From the NCBI RefSeq assembly GCF_002159915.1, contig NZ_NFJP01000005.1:1-64000 (forward strand): 64,000 nucleotides of DNA, in the 5' to 3' direction. A program made the translations under genes and the position numbers. The DNA is from Gordonibacter sp. An230. GTDB taxonomy: Bacteria > Actinomycetota > Coriobacteriia > Coriobacteriales > Eggerthellaceae. The notes under the pieces were generated by a model. That model was not told the DNA's origin and did no database searches. It saw nothing but the letters and a program-made list of their open reading frames with translations. Below are positions 9,164-18,370 of the stretch, piece by piece (the stretch's first letter is position 1; the number at the start of each line of letters is the position of its first letter).

Positions 9164-9214
9164 TCACCCTATGTTCGATCAGGGGGTTCGTCACCGTCCG
9201 TTTCGGACTATATT
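9164..9214 (+). promoter_or_regulatory. Candidate promoter and operator between flavoprotein and LuxR
   Basis: The perfect palindrome GTCCG-TTT-CGGAC occupies 9196-9208. It falls exactly in the spacer between a weak -35 (TTCGTC, 9187-9192) and a -10-like TATATT (9209-9214) reading toward the LuxR gene. TCACCC, the complement of GGGTGA, is at 9164-9169. Binding at the palindrome would be expected to block or modulate luxR transcription; the assignment is inferred. Confidence 0.35.
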
Positions 9215-9313
9215 GGCGTTTGAGACCGGCTTAGGGCGCGTTTGCCCGTGCACAGCGAGTCGTTTTCGGTATGATGTGTCCAGGGGGGGAGCGAAGGAGG
9301 CGGTTGGAGGCAG

Positions 9314-11092
9314 ATGGCGCGCACTCGCACCAATATCGCGTTCTCGGCTGCCGTGATCGTGGGTTTCGGCCTGTATCGCGGCGTCAGTTCGAGCGCATAC
9401 CTTTCCGCGTTCGCTTCTGTGGAATCGCCGTTCATGTTCGTTCCCGACCTTTTCTTCAACATGGTGGTGGCATGCTCGATCATCGTGTGCTCGGTCGTCG
9501 TTGTGGCGCTTGCGCTGACAGGGCGGCTGGAGGCTAACTCCATGCCGTATTGCGCGCCGGCGGCGCTGCTGCTTTCCGGCGGCGCTCTGGCCGTGATGGG
9601 GGCAAGGCTGGGGCTGCCTTCCGAGGCGGCGCTGCTCGTGCCCGGCGTGTTGTACGGCGTGGGAAGCGTCATGCTGTCTCTGTTCTGGATCGAAGCGCTT
9701 GCGACCGATGCGCCCAGCGCCATAGCCGCGCGCATCGCGTTCGGAATGCTGCTGGCCGTTGCGGTGTCGTCGGCGCTGTCGGCCTTTTCGGCGGATGCGC
9801 AGATGTGGTTGAGTTGCGCGTTGCTTGCGGTGACGACGGGGTGCGCTCGGTTCGCGCGTCGGCGCATGAGCGTTGCGGACGCGTCGGGCAGGGGCGTGGG
9901 GCCGTCCGGCGTGTCGGGCGCGTCCGAAGGGAAGGCTTCTTGCGGGCGTGCGCTTGCGCGCGTGCGGTGGGATGCGTGCCGCGGCGCGCTTCTGGAAGTG
10001 GGCGACGCGCTTGCGGCGTTCTTCGTTCTCGAGGCCGTTATCGGGCTGCTGAACAGCTTCATGTTGGCGGGGTTTGTGGGCTTCGAGGGCTCGGGTGCCG
10101 TGTCGGCTGCAGCCATTGCGGGTGCGATCATCGTGTTCTGCCTCGTCGTGTTCGTTGCGCGCCGCATGCCGAAGGTGTCCACGGTGTCAGGCGCGATCAT
10201 GCCGGTGCTGGCCGCGATGCTCGTGCTCCTTCCGTTTCTCAGCGAGCGCTACCGGCTTGCGTTCTCGCTGCTGTTGTTGGGGAGCTACTGGTTTGTCGCG
10301 CTCATCGTCACGTACCTTGTGGCCGAGGCGGCGAATGTGCGCAAAGCGCCTCCTTACGTGCTGATGGGCGTCGCGATGGGCGGAGCTCGGGCATGTCTGG
10401 CGGTCTCGTTGGCTGCGGGATTCGCTGCGGCTGCGGCGGGCGGGGGCCCGGGTGACGAGGCCGAGCGCACGATGCGCTATCTGGCGATCATCGTCGTGGT
10501 GTTGTACCTGCTGTGCATGGCGCTCGTGTTCGTTTCGCGCGGACGCAAGCGTCGCCCCTCTTCTGACGAGCGGTCGGCGCTCGGCTTCGATTTCGGGGGG
10601 GGGGCGTACCGGTTCGGGCGAGTTCTCGGGCGCCGTCCCGTCGATTCCGAGGGCGCCTTTGGAGCCGGCAGCGCCCGTGGTTTCGAGCGACGCGTCGGGC
10701 TTGGGGCTTCGGGTGCTTCCGGGTCGAGTTCGTCGTGCTCGCCCGCAACCTCTTTGCCTTCTGCATTGCAGGCGGGCTGTTCTTCTTCGTCGCCGGTTGC
10801 GGGAGCGGATGCCTCCGCTGCGGATACGGGGGCGGTTGCGGCTTTGGCTGATTCTCGTGTCAAAGGGTGCGCACCAGCGCTTGACGAGCGGTGTGCGGCG
10901 GTGGCGAGGGAAGGGGGGCTCACCGGGCGCGAGGCCGAGATTCTTGTCTACTTGGCGCGCGGCCGCACGAAGGCATACGTTGCCGACGCGCTGTTCGTCA
11001 CCGAGAACACGGTGCGCAGCCATGTGCGCAACATCTATTCCAAACTCGGGGTGCATACGCGCCAGGAGCTGCTCGATCTGGTGTATCGCTGA
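9314..11092 (+). CDS. Membrane-bound LuxR-family regulator with a G10 tract in its linker
   Basis: A 592-residue protein. GGAGG motifs 3 and 13 nt upstream support the start. Residues 1 to about 400 form many hydrophobic helices (for example VIGLLNSFMLAGFVGF and LLLLGSYWFVALIVTYLVAE). A Gly/Ser/Ala-rich linker of about 120 residues follows, then a single LuxR HTH at 536-592 (core AYVADALFVTENTVRSHV). Codons 428-430 lie in a run of ten G (10595-10604). The frame is intact at G10. G11 would meet TGA at about 10855-10857, and G9 would read on past the gene in another frame; either loses the HTH. Linker GC3 is poor compared with the rest of the gene. It probably controls the divergent flavoprotein at 7592. 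Confidence 0.88.
   Translation: MARTRTNIAFSAAVIVGFGLYRGVSSSAYLSAFASVESPFMFVPDLFFNMVVACSIIVCSVVVVALALTGRLEANSMPYCAPAALLLSGGALAVMGARLGLPSEAALLVPGVLYGVGSVMLSLFWIEALATDAPSAIAARIAFGMLLAVAVSSALSAFSADAQMWLSCALLAVTTGCARFARRRMSVADASGRGVGPSGVSGASEGKASCGRALARVRWDACRGALLEVGDALAAFFVLEAVIGLLNSFMLAGFVGFEGSGAVSAAAIAGAIIVFCLVVFVARRMPKVSTVSGAIMPVLAAMLVLLPFLSERYRLAFSLLLLGSYWFVALIVTYLVAEAANVRKAPPYVLMGVAMGGARACLAVSLAAGFAAAAAGGGPGDEAERTMRYLAIIVVVLYLLCMALVFVSRGRKRRPSSDERSALGFDFGGGAYRFGRVLGRRPVDSEGAFGAGSARGFERRVGLGASGASGSSSSCSPATSLPSALQAGCSSSSPVAGADASAADTGAVAALADSRVKGCAPALDERCAAVAREGGLTGREAEILVYLARGRTKAYVADALFVTENTVRSHVRNIYSKLGVHTRQELLDLVYR
10595..10604 (+). repeat. G10 homopolymer inside the LuxR coding region
   Basis: Ten consecutive G between the membrane domain and the HTH of the LuxR at 9314. 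Gain or loss of one G separates sensor from DNA-binding domain, so it could act as a slipped-strand switch. See the related tract at 33793. Confidence 0.6.
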
Positions 11093-13008
11093 GGGTTCTG
11101 GCGCGTCGTGCTCTCGGGGCCGATGGCGCGCTGCCGGGCTGTGCGGTTGGTTTGCGGAAGGCTCGGAGCGGGCTTTCGGGGCCAAAGGCGTGGATGCAAA
11201 AGGGAGGGCGCGCCATCGGAGAGGATCGGCGCAAGGGTCGGGAGTCGTTTCAGTCGCGCTCGCTCCTTCTGTTCGGGATCGTCCTCGGCGCTGTTCGCTC
11301 CGAAAGAGTCGGGGCGATCGTCCGGGTTTGTCGATGCGCATCCGACGCTCAAGGTGGTTCGTCTTTGTTGAGCCGCCATTGATGAATGTCCGGTCATGTT
11401 TGCATAACGTCTTCTGCCGCAACAGGGAGCGAGAGGTGCGTCTCCCTGAGGGTCATGCGCTGGGTTTGCTCTGCGGGTCATGAGCTAGGTCCAAGCATTG
11501 AGCCTTCCGCTTCGCGAGCGAACGGCAGCTCCTTGCGAGGCAGCTCCCTGCGAACTGGCACGAATCGCGCTTTGTGCATGGATCTGCGGCCCATCTGCGA
11601 CGCTCGGCTTCCCTCCGACTTCCCGCGACCTGGGCTTATGCCGACCGCCTTTGGCCCAGCCCCCTTCCTGGCGCCGAAAATCTATGCACAAAGCGCGATT
11701 CGTGCCAGTTAGGTCCTCTGTCCATGTCAAACCTCCGTTGATGCGAGCCTGCGCTCACTCGGACTTGCGCTCAGATCCCTTGCGGGCGGGCGCTGAGGGG
11801 CCCCGTCGGGCGAAGGGGGCCGTGCGGTGCCGACGGGGCCGTACGCGGAGGCTGCCCGGGAGCACGCCAATGGCGGTTTTGACACAGGGGAGGAGTTTTC
11901 GCGCCACGGCGCATCGGTGTGCGTCAGAGCTTTTCGGAAGGAGAGCGGTTCGGGGTGTGGCGAAGCGTGGCAAATGGATCGAACGGGTGGAAAAGGGGCA
12001 TGGCGAAGGGCGGGGATGATGCCGCATTGCGGCGTATGCCCGGGGCGCGTGGCGTAGGAGCTGCGCCGAAAAGGCGGGATGTTGCCATATGGCGGGCACC
12101 CGGCGTTGCGACAGAGGGCGCGCGACAAACGGTGGGACGAGGCCGGCGTGACGGAATCCGGCGTAGCTCGCTGCTGGAACGGGGTCGACGCGAACCGGCG
12201 CACGCCGGACTGTGCATCGAGCTCCTTGCGACCGTGTGAGGCGGAGGGCTTCCCCGTTGGCAAAGGACCTTTCAAGCGCTGGAGGGATCTGCGCTGCGGA
12301 TCGGTGTGTCCCCCTGCCGATCTTGGCTTAAGAGCGGATGGCGCAGCTGCGTGGCGAGAAATGACGGAGCGGTGGGACGCTGTTGCAGCGACGAAGGGAC
12401 GGGGACGATGTCGCATGGAGAGGGCGTCTTGCGTTGCCGGATGTGGCAGAAGCCATGAAAGGAGAGGTTCGGTCTCGCGATGGCAAGGGGGAGGGTCGAG
12501 TTCGAACGGCGACGGCTTTGCGTGGGGCGCTCGAGCTTCCGGCGCGGATCGCGTTTGCTTTTTTGGGCGGCCTGCCGTTGTCGTAGCGAGATCTGCCTTG
12601 TCGAAGGCGTTATCGCGCGTCGCGCGGAGGCGGCACGGTGGCGACGGCTTGGCGCAGGGGTGCATCCGCTATGCGAGAAGCGCGTTCGGAGAGCGACGCT
12701 GCGGGTTTCGGCGGGCTTTCGAAAGGGGAGGGGGAGAGGGGCCTGCTCTTGTGTGGAAAATCGTCGTCCGGCCCTTTCGCTTTCGGGCGTTTCTGCGGGT
12801 GCGAGGCGCCCGCTTCCGGCATTGTGAAAGATGGCGCTTTCATGCGATTCCCCTCTGCTTTCGTGGGCCGCCTGGCGTCGCCGGTTGCGGCGATTCCCGG
12901 ATGCGCACCGCATGGGGAATGGCGCAATGCGCGCCCATGGCATGTTCGGAGCGCTCGAATTCCCGGACGTACATCGTACGGGGTATGGCGCGGCGTCACG
13001 GTGTCGCG
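11093..13008. other. 1.9-kb region with no convincing gene
   Basis: It lies between the LuxR at 9314 and the histidine kinase at 13021. Overlapping open frames on both strands give Arg/Pro/Ser-rich translations with no domain resemblance and inconsistent third-position GC. Visible structure: a 158-bp palindromic element at 11553-11710; a short tandem repeat of GCAGCTCC-type 15-mers at about 11525-11554 just left of it; TAGGTCC at 11486-11492 and again at 11710-11716 flanking the element; and the 13-bp palindrome GCCGCATTGCGGC at 12021-12033. It may be an eroded locus or dispersed-repeat territory. Confidence 0.5.
11553..11710. repeat. 158-bp palindromic (MITE-like) element
   Basis: The left arm 11553-11583 begins AACTGGCACGAATCGCGC. 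The right arm 11680-11710 is its reverse complement with one mismatch in 31. The 96-bp interior contains no gene. The direct repeat TAGGTCC lies 67 bp left of the element and overlaps its right end, so it is not a clean target duplication. The end sequence CTGGCACG followed closely by GCGCTTT recurs in the inverted repeat at 31184-31333. Confidence 0.55.
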
Positions 13009-13014
13009 TAGTAT
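13009..13014 (+). promoter_or_regulatory. -10 box TAGTAT implying a leaderless histidine kinase mRNA
   Basis: TAGTAT ends 6 nt before the ATG at 13021, so transcription would start at or beside the start codon. There is no convincing ribosome binding site. Leaderless mRNAs with this spacing are common in actinobacteria. No good -35 is visible. Confidence 0.35.
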
Positions 13015-13020
13015 GGGGAC

Positions 13021-14268
13021 ATGAACGACTTTCTCATGAGCGACCGGCCGATGACGGCGAAGGACTGGGCGATCGACGCAGTGGTGACGGCTGCGGCGTT
13101 TCTGTTCGGCTGCGTGCAGCTCATGCTCACGGCTTCGTCCATCGTGGTGCCGGACCTAGCACTGCGGCAGTACCTTGGCTTGGTGAACGTGGTGCCCGAC
13201 ACGTCGGCCTACGTGGCGCTTGCGCTCACCACGGTGCCGCTTGTCGCTCGCCGTCGCTGCCCTTGGCCGGTGTTCCTGTTCTGCTTCGTCGCTTTCTTGG
13301 GGCTGCAGGGCGCATTCGGCGGACTGTCGCTCACCATCGTGGGGCCGGCGGTGGCGCTGTACACCATCGCGAACGAACGGGGGCGCTCCGAGGCGGTTGT
13401 CGGCGCGGTGGTGGCGGCTGCGGGCCTGCTGTTCGTCGATGCCCCCTCACGGACGGCGAGCCTGGCCTTCTTCACGCGGTTTCAGAACATCGCATTCGTC
13501 GCGGCGGCGGCGTTCGCCGGATACGCCTACCGGGTGCATCGCGCCTATGTACGGGCGACCGAGGAGCGGGCTTTGGAGGCCGAGCGCACGCGCGAGGAAG
13601 AGGCGGCTCGGCGCGTGGAGGAAGAGCGCGTGCGCATCGCTCGCGAAGTGCACGACATTACGGCGCACTCGCTGTCGGCGGTGAGCATCCAGGCGGCCGC
13701 AGCTGAGCGCCTCATCGACCGAGACCCGGTGGCGGCGAGGGAGGCCGTCGTGGCCGTGCGCGCCACGGCGAAAAGCGCGCTCGACGACATCCGCAGCATG
13801 ATAGGGGTCCTGCGTCGCGGCGACGAGGCGGAGACGTCGCCCGCTGCAGGCACTGACCGTTTGGACGACCTTGTGTCGTACCTGCGTGGCGCGGGGGTGG
13901 CCGCGTCGCTCGACACGCGCGCCTACGACGGTTCCCGCGTGCCCGCGCACGTCGATATGGCGTTGTTCGGCATCGCGCGCGAGGCGGCGACGAACATCGT
14001 GCGTCATGCGGGGGCGCGCACGGCCACGCTGCGCTTGGCGCTTGAGGACGGGCAGGCGCGGCTCGTGGTGGAAGACGATGGGCGCGCCGCCGTCGCGCAG
14101 GCTTTCGAACCTGCGGATGCCGCCCCCGGTCGTGCGGGCGGCGGCCACGGCATCCCCGGCATGGCCGAGCGCGTGCATCTGCTCGGCGGAGCGTTTTCCG
14201 CAGGCCCCAAGGCCGGCGGCGGCTTTCGTGTGGTGGCGAGCATTCCCGTGAGAGGAACGGAGGGGTAG
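13021..14268 (+). CDS. NarL-type sensor histidine kinase
   Basis: A 415-residue protein. The N-terminal ~165 residues hold about five membrane helices (for example AIDAVVTAAAFLFGC and PVFLFCFVAFLGLQGAF) with almost no extracytoplasmic domain. It may therefore sense within the membrane. A charged coiled segment (about 175-205) leads to the HisKA_3 dimerisation domain with the phospho-acceptor REVHDITAHSLSA (His211). The HATPase N-box (REAATNIVRHAGA) and glycine-rich G-box (GGGHGIPGMAERV) follow. The gene ends 3 nt before the response regulator starts, so the two form an operon. The stimulus is unknown; related pairs in actinobacteria often respond to envelope stress or control ABC exporters, and no such target is adjacent. 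Confidence 0.9.
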   Translation: MNDFLMSDRPMTAKDWAIDAVVTAAAFLFGCVQLMLTASSIVVPDLALRQYLGLVNVVPDTSAYVALALTTVPLVARRRCPWPVFLFCFVAFLGLQGAFGGLSLTIVGPAVALYTIANERGRSEAVVGAVVAAAGLLFVDAPSRTASLAFFTRFQNIAFVAAAAFAGYAYRVHRAYVRATEERALEAERTREEEAARRVEEERVRIAREVHDITAHSLSAVSIQAAAAERLIDRDPVAAREAVVAVRATAKSALDDIRSMIGVLRRGDEAETSPAAGTDRLDDLVSYLRGAGVAASLDTRAYDGSRVPAHVDMALFGIAREAATNIVRHAGARTATLRLALEDGQARLVVEDDGRAAVAQAFEPADAAPGRAGGGHGIPGMAERVHLLGGAFSAGPKAGGGFRVVASIPVRGTEG

Positions 14269-14271
14269 GGT

Positions 14272-15030
14272 ATGGAGCGAACAGGGCGGCAAACCCGACC
14301 GGAGCAACCGGGGTCGACGGAGCGCGAGGAGCGCTCTGGACGCTCGGGGCGCGTTGAGCCGGTGCGCGTACTGGTCGCGGACGACCAGGACCTTGTGCGC
14401 AGCGGATTCAAACTCATCCTCGCGTCGTACGATGGCATCGAGGTGGTGGGCGAGGCGCGCGACGGCGAAGAGGCCGTCGAGCTGTCCCGGCGGCTTCTTC
14501 CCGACGTGGTGCTCATGGACATCCGCATGCCGCGCATGAACGGTATCGAGGCTACGCGCGCCATCTGCGCCGATGATGCGCTCGAGGGGGTTCGCGTGCT
14601 CATCCTCACAACGTTTGATCTGGACGAGTACGTCTACGATGCGCTGGCCGCAGGCGCCGGCGGCTTTCTGCTGAAGGACTCCGAGCCCGACGAGATCGCA
14701 GCTGCCGTTCGCGTCGTGGCGCGCGGCGACGCGCTCATCGAGCCGTCCATCACGCGTCGGCTTGTCGAGACGTTCGTGGCCACGCGTCCCGCCGGCATGG
14801 TGGCGGGACGCGCGGCCGGACTCTCCCGGCTGACGGATCGCGAGCGGGAGATCCTCGTGCTGGTGGCGCGAGGCTTCACAAACGAAGAGATCGGATCAAA
14901 CCTGTTCATCTCGCCTGCCACGGTCAAAACGCACCTTGCGCGCATTATGGCGAAGCTCGATGCCCATGATCGCGCCCAGCTCGTCGTGCGCGCCTACGAA
15001 AGCGGCCTCGTGAAGCCGGGGCTGCGGTGA
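14272..15030 (+). CDS. NarL/FixJ-type response regulator
   Basis: A 252-residue cytoplasmic DNA-binding protein, partner of the kinase immediately upstream. GGAGGGG six bases before ATG 14272 fixes the start, which leaves an unusual charged 30-residue N-terminal extension before the receiver domain. The receiver has the acidic pair in LVADDQD (37-39), phospho-acceptor Asp83 in LMDIRMP, the switch residue region ILTTF (112-116) and Lys135 in FLLKD. The C-terminal LuxR-type HTH contains FTNEEIGSNLFISPATVKTH. The 10-bp gap to the convergent LysR gene leaves little room for a separate terminator. Confidence 0.93.
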   Translation: MERTGRQTRPEQPGSTEREERSGRSGRVEPVRVLVADDQDLVRSGFKLILASYDGIEVVGEARDGEEAVELSRRLLPDVVLMDIRMPRMNGIEATRAICADDALEGVRVLILTTFDLDEYVYDALAAGAGGFLLKDSEPDEIAAAVRVVARGDALIEPSITRRLVETFVATRPAGMVAGRAAGLSRLTDREREILVLVARGFTNEEIGSNLFISPATVKTHLARIMAKLDAHDRAQLVVRAYESGLVKPGLR

Positions 15031-15040
15031 TCCGCCCTCG

Positions 15041-15964
15041 CTAGGCCGTTGGGACGGAGCGGTAGATGGCCTCGATATGACGGACGAAGTGCTCTTCCGC
15101 TTCGGTGAGCCTTCGTGTGCGCCAGAACAGGTGCAGCGGCGCAACGACGGGTGATCCGTCCTCGTGGACGAGAGGCACGACGAGCACCCCGTCGTCGCGA
15201 ACTGTGCGCTGCGCGTGTTGGAGGGGCCTGATGGCGAAGACCTCCCCCCGGGCTATGGCGCTCGCGTCGCTTTCCAGTTCGATTTGGAGGGGCGACAGGT
15301 GCGAGGAGGATTCCAGGTTGGGATGGCGGTCGAGCAGCGACGCGGCGAACGCCTTCTCTCCCGGAGAGGAGAGCGCGCCGCATTCGGACAGGTCGCGAAG
15401 CGTCGCGGACGCTTGGTCTTTGAACCGCGGCAGCGATGCCGACACCACGGCAGCCAGCGAATAGAAAGCAAGAGCCACCTTTTCCACTCCAGTTGGAGGG
15501 GCGGCGCCGTTTATGCCGAAGTCGAGCGTGCCGCGTATAACCCCGTCGATGAGAAGGTCGCCTTTCATTTCGACGAACTCCCATTGAGTCTCGGGGCGGG
15601 CGGATTGCACGTCGCGCAGGGAGTCTACGTCGAGCGTCCCGCCGTGCGTTTTGAGGCACAGGGGGTTGATGCCCACTGTCACGATCTGCCGCCTGCCCTC
15701 TCGGTAGCGTAGCGCAGTGCGTTCGATGCGGTCGAGGCCGAGGAACACGTTGCGCGCCTCGTCGCGGATCGCCGCGCCGAACTCTGTCAGATGCAGCCCG
15801 TTGCTGCGGTCGAACAGAGGCGCGCCCAAACGGCTCTCGAGGATTTGGACGCCCTTCGATACGGCCTGCGGAGACACGAACAGGTTTTTGGCGGCACGTG
15901 AAAAGCTTCCGGTTTCCGCCGACTCCAGAAAGTACGAAAGCTGTCTCATGTCGATGTCGATCAC
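15041..15964 (-). CDS. LysR-family transcriptional regulator
   Basis: A 307-residue protein. It uses a GTG start at 15964, supported by GGAGGGG six bases upstream; the in-frame ATG at 15949 lies too far from that site. The winged HTH occupies roughly residues 6-65 (SFSRAAKNLFVSPQAVSKGV), followed by a linker helix and a LysR-type effector-binding domain to the C-terminus. LysR proteins usually activate a divergent gene in response to a small effector. The divergent neighbour is the FMN/FAD reductase at 16271, making its substrate or product the likely effector. It replaces the membrane LuxR sensors used beside three of the other flavoproteins in this window. Confidence 0.93.
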   Translation of the reverse strand: MIDIDMRQLSYFLESAETGSFSRAAKNLFVSPQAVSKGVQILESRLGAPLFDRSNGLHLTEFGAAIRDEARNVFLGLDRIERTALRYREGRRQIVTVGINPLCLKTHGGTLDVDSLRDVQSARPETQWEFVEMKGDLLIDGVIRGTLDFGINGAAPPTGVEKVALAFYSLAAVVSASLPRFKDQASATLRDLSECGALSSPGEKAFAASLLDRHPNLESSSHLSPLQIELESDASAIARGEVFAIRPLQHAQRTVRDDGVLVVPLVHEDGSPVVAPLHLFWRTRRLTEAEEHFVRHIEAIYRSVPTA

Positions 15965-16270
15965 GGCGTTCCCCTCCGTCGCGTTCTTTTGCGGCTCGGG
16001 ACATCCTCCCCGATGCGTGGATGTCTCGAACGCCGTCCGCCCATTTTACCATGTTCCCTTTGATGAGCGAGAAGCATCTCTTTCAAGAAATGGTTGTCGC
16101 TTTCAGTCATACGTTGCTTCGCCTGCGCCGCATCGCACGTCTATCCTGATCTCGAAGGACGTGTCGCGCCGAAGCGGTTTTGCGTTGGATCGATCGTCGC
16201 GACGTCCTGCGAAGGGGTGCGGCGCGGTCGCGTCGCGTGCATCATGCAAGAAAGGAGAAGGGAGATCATC
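15965..16270. other. LysR/flavoprotein divergent intergenic region
   Basis: 306 bp that should contain both promoters and the LysR site. GGAGA-type ribosome binding sequence lies just before 16271. I cannot identify a reliable T-N11-A operator or -35/-10 pair. The GGGTGA motif seen in the LuxR-controlled regions is absent. Confidence 0.5.
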
Positions 16271-18352
16271 ATGGATATCGATCGCAGGGGATTCCTTAAA
16301 GGGGCGTTGGGCTTGGGCGCGCTTGCGGCCGCCGGAGCGACGGTGGGAGGCTGCGCTCCGAGCAGCGCAAGCGATGCGAATGCGGCCGTCAACGGCACGT
16401 TCGAGGGCGTGGGCCAGGGGATGCAGGGCGACATCAAGGTGTCCATCGACGTGAGCAGCGGCGTCATCACGAACGTCGAAGTGGTGGAGGCGAAAGAGAC
16501 CCCCTACGTGGCGGAAGTGGCCCTCGAGCGCATTCCCGCCCAGATCGTGGAGCATCAAACGACCTCGGTGGACACGGTGACCGGGGCCACGCTGTGCTCC
16601 ATGGGCATCATGACCGCGGCTGAGGACGCGGCGAAGAACGCGGGGCTTGACATGGGCGCCCTGAAGAAGAATGCGTTCACGGCGTCTCCCGGCCCGGATG
16701 AGACGTGGGACACCGACGTGCTCGTGATCGGCGGAGGCGGCGCGGCGTGGTCGGCCGCCATCACGGCGGCTCAGGCGGGTTCGAAGGTCACGCTCATCGA
16801 GAAAGGGTCGGTGTTCGGCGGGAACACCATGATGGCCGGTGCGGCTTTCAACGCGGTTGACCCCGACGCCCAGGCCATTATGCGCCTTTCGGCGGCTCAG
16901 AAGGGCACGCTCGACGGTTACCTGGCCCTTTCCGTGGACGACCCTGCGCTCAAGTTCGATCAGTTCCCCGAATGGAAGGACGTGCTCGTCAACTTGCAGG
17001 GCGAGATAAGCGCGTACTATGCGGCCAACGAGGGCAAGACGCCCGGAGTCGATCTACCCGGATTCGATTCGGTGTCGCTGCATATGTGGCACATCTACGT
17101 GGGAGGCCTGCGCGAGATGTCCGACGGCACATGGATAGCGTCTGACATCGACCTTGCGCGCACGCTCGCGGAAAACGCGCTGGGCACGTTCGAATGGATG
17201 GACGCCCAGAACATGGAGTGCGTGTACGGCTCGAAGGCCACCGAGGGCCTGTACACGGTGCTCGGGGCCATGTGGCCGCGTACGCATACGTTCGTTCAGG
17301 GCAAGGACCGCATCACGCGTTTGCGCGAGGCGGCGGAGAAGGTTGGTGTGTCCTCATACGCCGAGACGGCCGCCAAGCAGCTTCTCACCGATGGCGGCGC
17401 GGTGGTCGGCGCGGTGGCCGAGCGTTCGGACGGCACGAAGATCACCATCAACGCCGTGCAAGGCGTCGTGCTCGCGTGCGGCGGGTACTGCGCGAACCCG
17501 GCGATGGTGAAGAAATACGACAAGTACTGGGGAGACGACCTCAGTGACACCACGTTGACCACCAACATGGGCACCAACGAGGGCGACGGCATCGTCATGG
17601 CGCAAGAGATCGGCGCCGCAACCACCGGCTTGGAGGTGGCGCAGATGATGCCTTCCTCGTCTCCGGTGAAGGGCACGATGACCGACGGCGTGTGGGGAGA
17701 CGCCTCCGAGCAGATTTGGATCGACGGGGCGGGCAACCGGTTCGTCGACGAGTACGCGGAGCGCGACGTGCTGGCCAAGGCATCCCTCAAGCTTGACAAC
17801 GGCATCTTCTACATCCTGTACGCTGGCGCGGCGGACGAAACAGGCTGGGTGAAGGGAGCCGAGTACGAGGGAACCGCACCTTCGGGGTCGATCAAGGATT
17901 TCGTTGAGTCGGGCCAGGTATGGTACGGCGAGACGCTCGAGGAGCTGGCCGAGGCCTCCAAGAACCCCGCCGCCGGTGTCGCCCCCGGATTCTCCGCTGA
18001 CGCGCTCCGTTCGACCATCGAAACCTACAATCGCTACTTCGAGAACCAGAAAGACGAGGACTTCGGCAAAGAGGTTATCTCGGGCGCCGTCGACATCGAT
18101 GCGGTGGAGAGCACGGAGGGCGTCGGGTTCGTGATCAGCCCGCGTCGGGCATCACTGCATCACACCATGGGCGGCGTGGTCATCGACACCGAAGCCCATG
18201 TGCTCGACGAGCAAGGTCAGATCATCGAGGGCTTGTTCGCCGCAGGCGAGGTGACGGGCGGCATCCATGCGGGCAACCGTCTCGGCGGCAACGCCATCGC
18301 TGACATCTTCACATTCGGCCAGATCGCAGGACGGGGTGTCTCCGCTCGCTAA
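16271..18352 (+). CDS. Exported FMN- and FAD-containing reductase, urocanate/fumarate reductase type
   Basis: A 693-residue protein. ATG 16271 follows GGAGAAGGGAGA and places the Tat motif DRRGFLKG (R5-R6) and lipobox VGGC (Cys28) correctly. Residues 42-124 form an FMN_bind domain with the flavinylation motif DTVTGAT, so FMN should be attached covalently to Thr107 by an ApbE-type transferase. The FAD motif VIGGGGAAW begins near 152, followed by LIEKGSVFGGN. Near the C-terminus, RRASLHHTMGGVVID and FAAGEVTGGIHAGNRLGG are canonical active-site and FAD blocks of fumarate and urocanate reductases. It is the only one of the five flavoproteins here with its own FMN domain, so it can receive electrons directly. 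LysR regulation from the divergent gene is likely. The exact substrate is uncertain. Confidence 0.92.
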   Translation: MDIDRRGFLKGALGLGALAAAGATVGGCAPSSASDANAAVNGTFEGVGQGMQGDIKVSIDVSSGVITNVEVVEAKETPYVAEVALERIPAQIVEHQTTSVDTVTGATLCSMGIMTAAEDAAKNAGLDMGALKKNAFTASPGPDETWDTDVLVIGGGGAAWSAAITAAQAGSKVTLIEKGSVFGGNTMMAGAAFNAVDPDAQAIMRLSAAQKGTLDGYLALSVDDPALKFDQFPEWKDVLVNLQGEISAYYAANEGKTPGVDLPGFDSVSLHMWHIYVGGLREMSDGTWIASDIDLARTLAENALGTFEWMDAQNMECVYGSKATEGLYTVLGAMWPRTHTFVQGKDRITRLREAAEKVGVSSYAETAAKQLLTDGGAVVGAVAERSDGTKITINAVQGVVLACGGYCANPAMVKKYDKYWGDDLSDTTLTTNMGTNEGDGIVMAQEIGAATTGLEVAQMMPSSSPVKGTMTDGVWGDASEQIWIDGAGNRFVDEYAERDVLAKASLKLDNGIFYILYAGAADETGWVKGAEYEGTAPSGSIKDFVESGQVWYGETLEELAEASKNPAAGVAPGFSADALRSTIETYNRYFENQKDEDFGKEVISGAVDIDAVESTEGVGFVISPRRASLHHTMGGVVIDTEAHVLDEQGQIIEGLFAAGEVTGGIHAGNRLGGNAIADIFTFGQIAGRGVSAR

Positions 18353-18370
18353 AGTGCGATAAACAGCAAA

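Noticed and set aside
11727-12665. 312-codon minus-strand frame and overlapping plus-strand frames up to 13011
   Set aside because: No domain resemblance, no ribosome binding site, and composition typical of non-coding GC-rich DNA.
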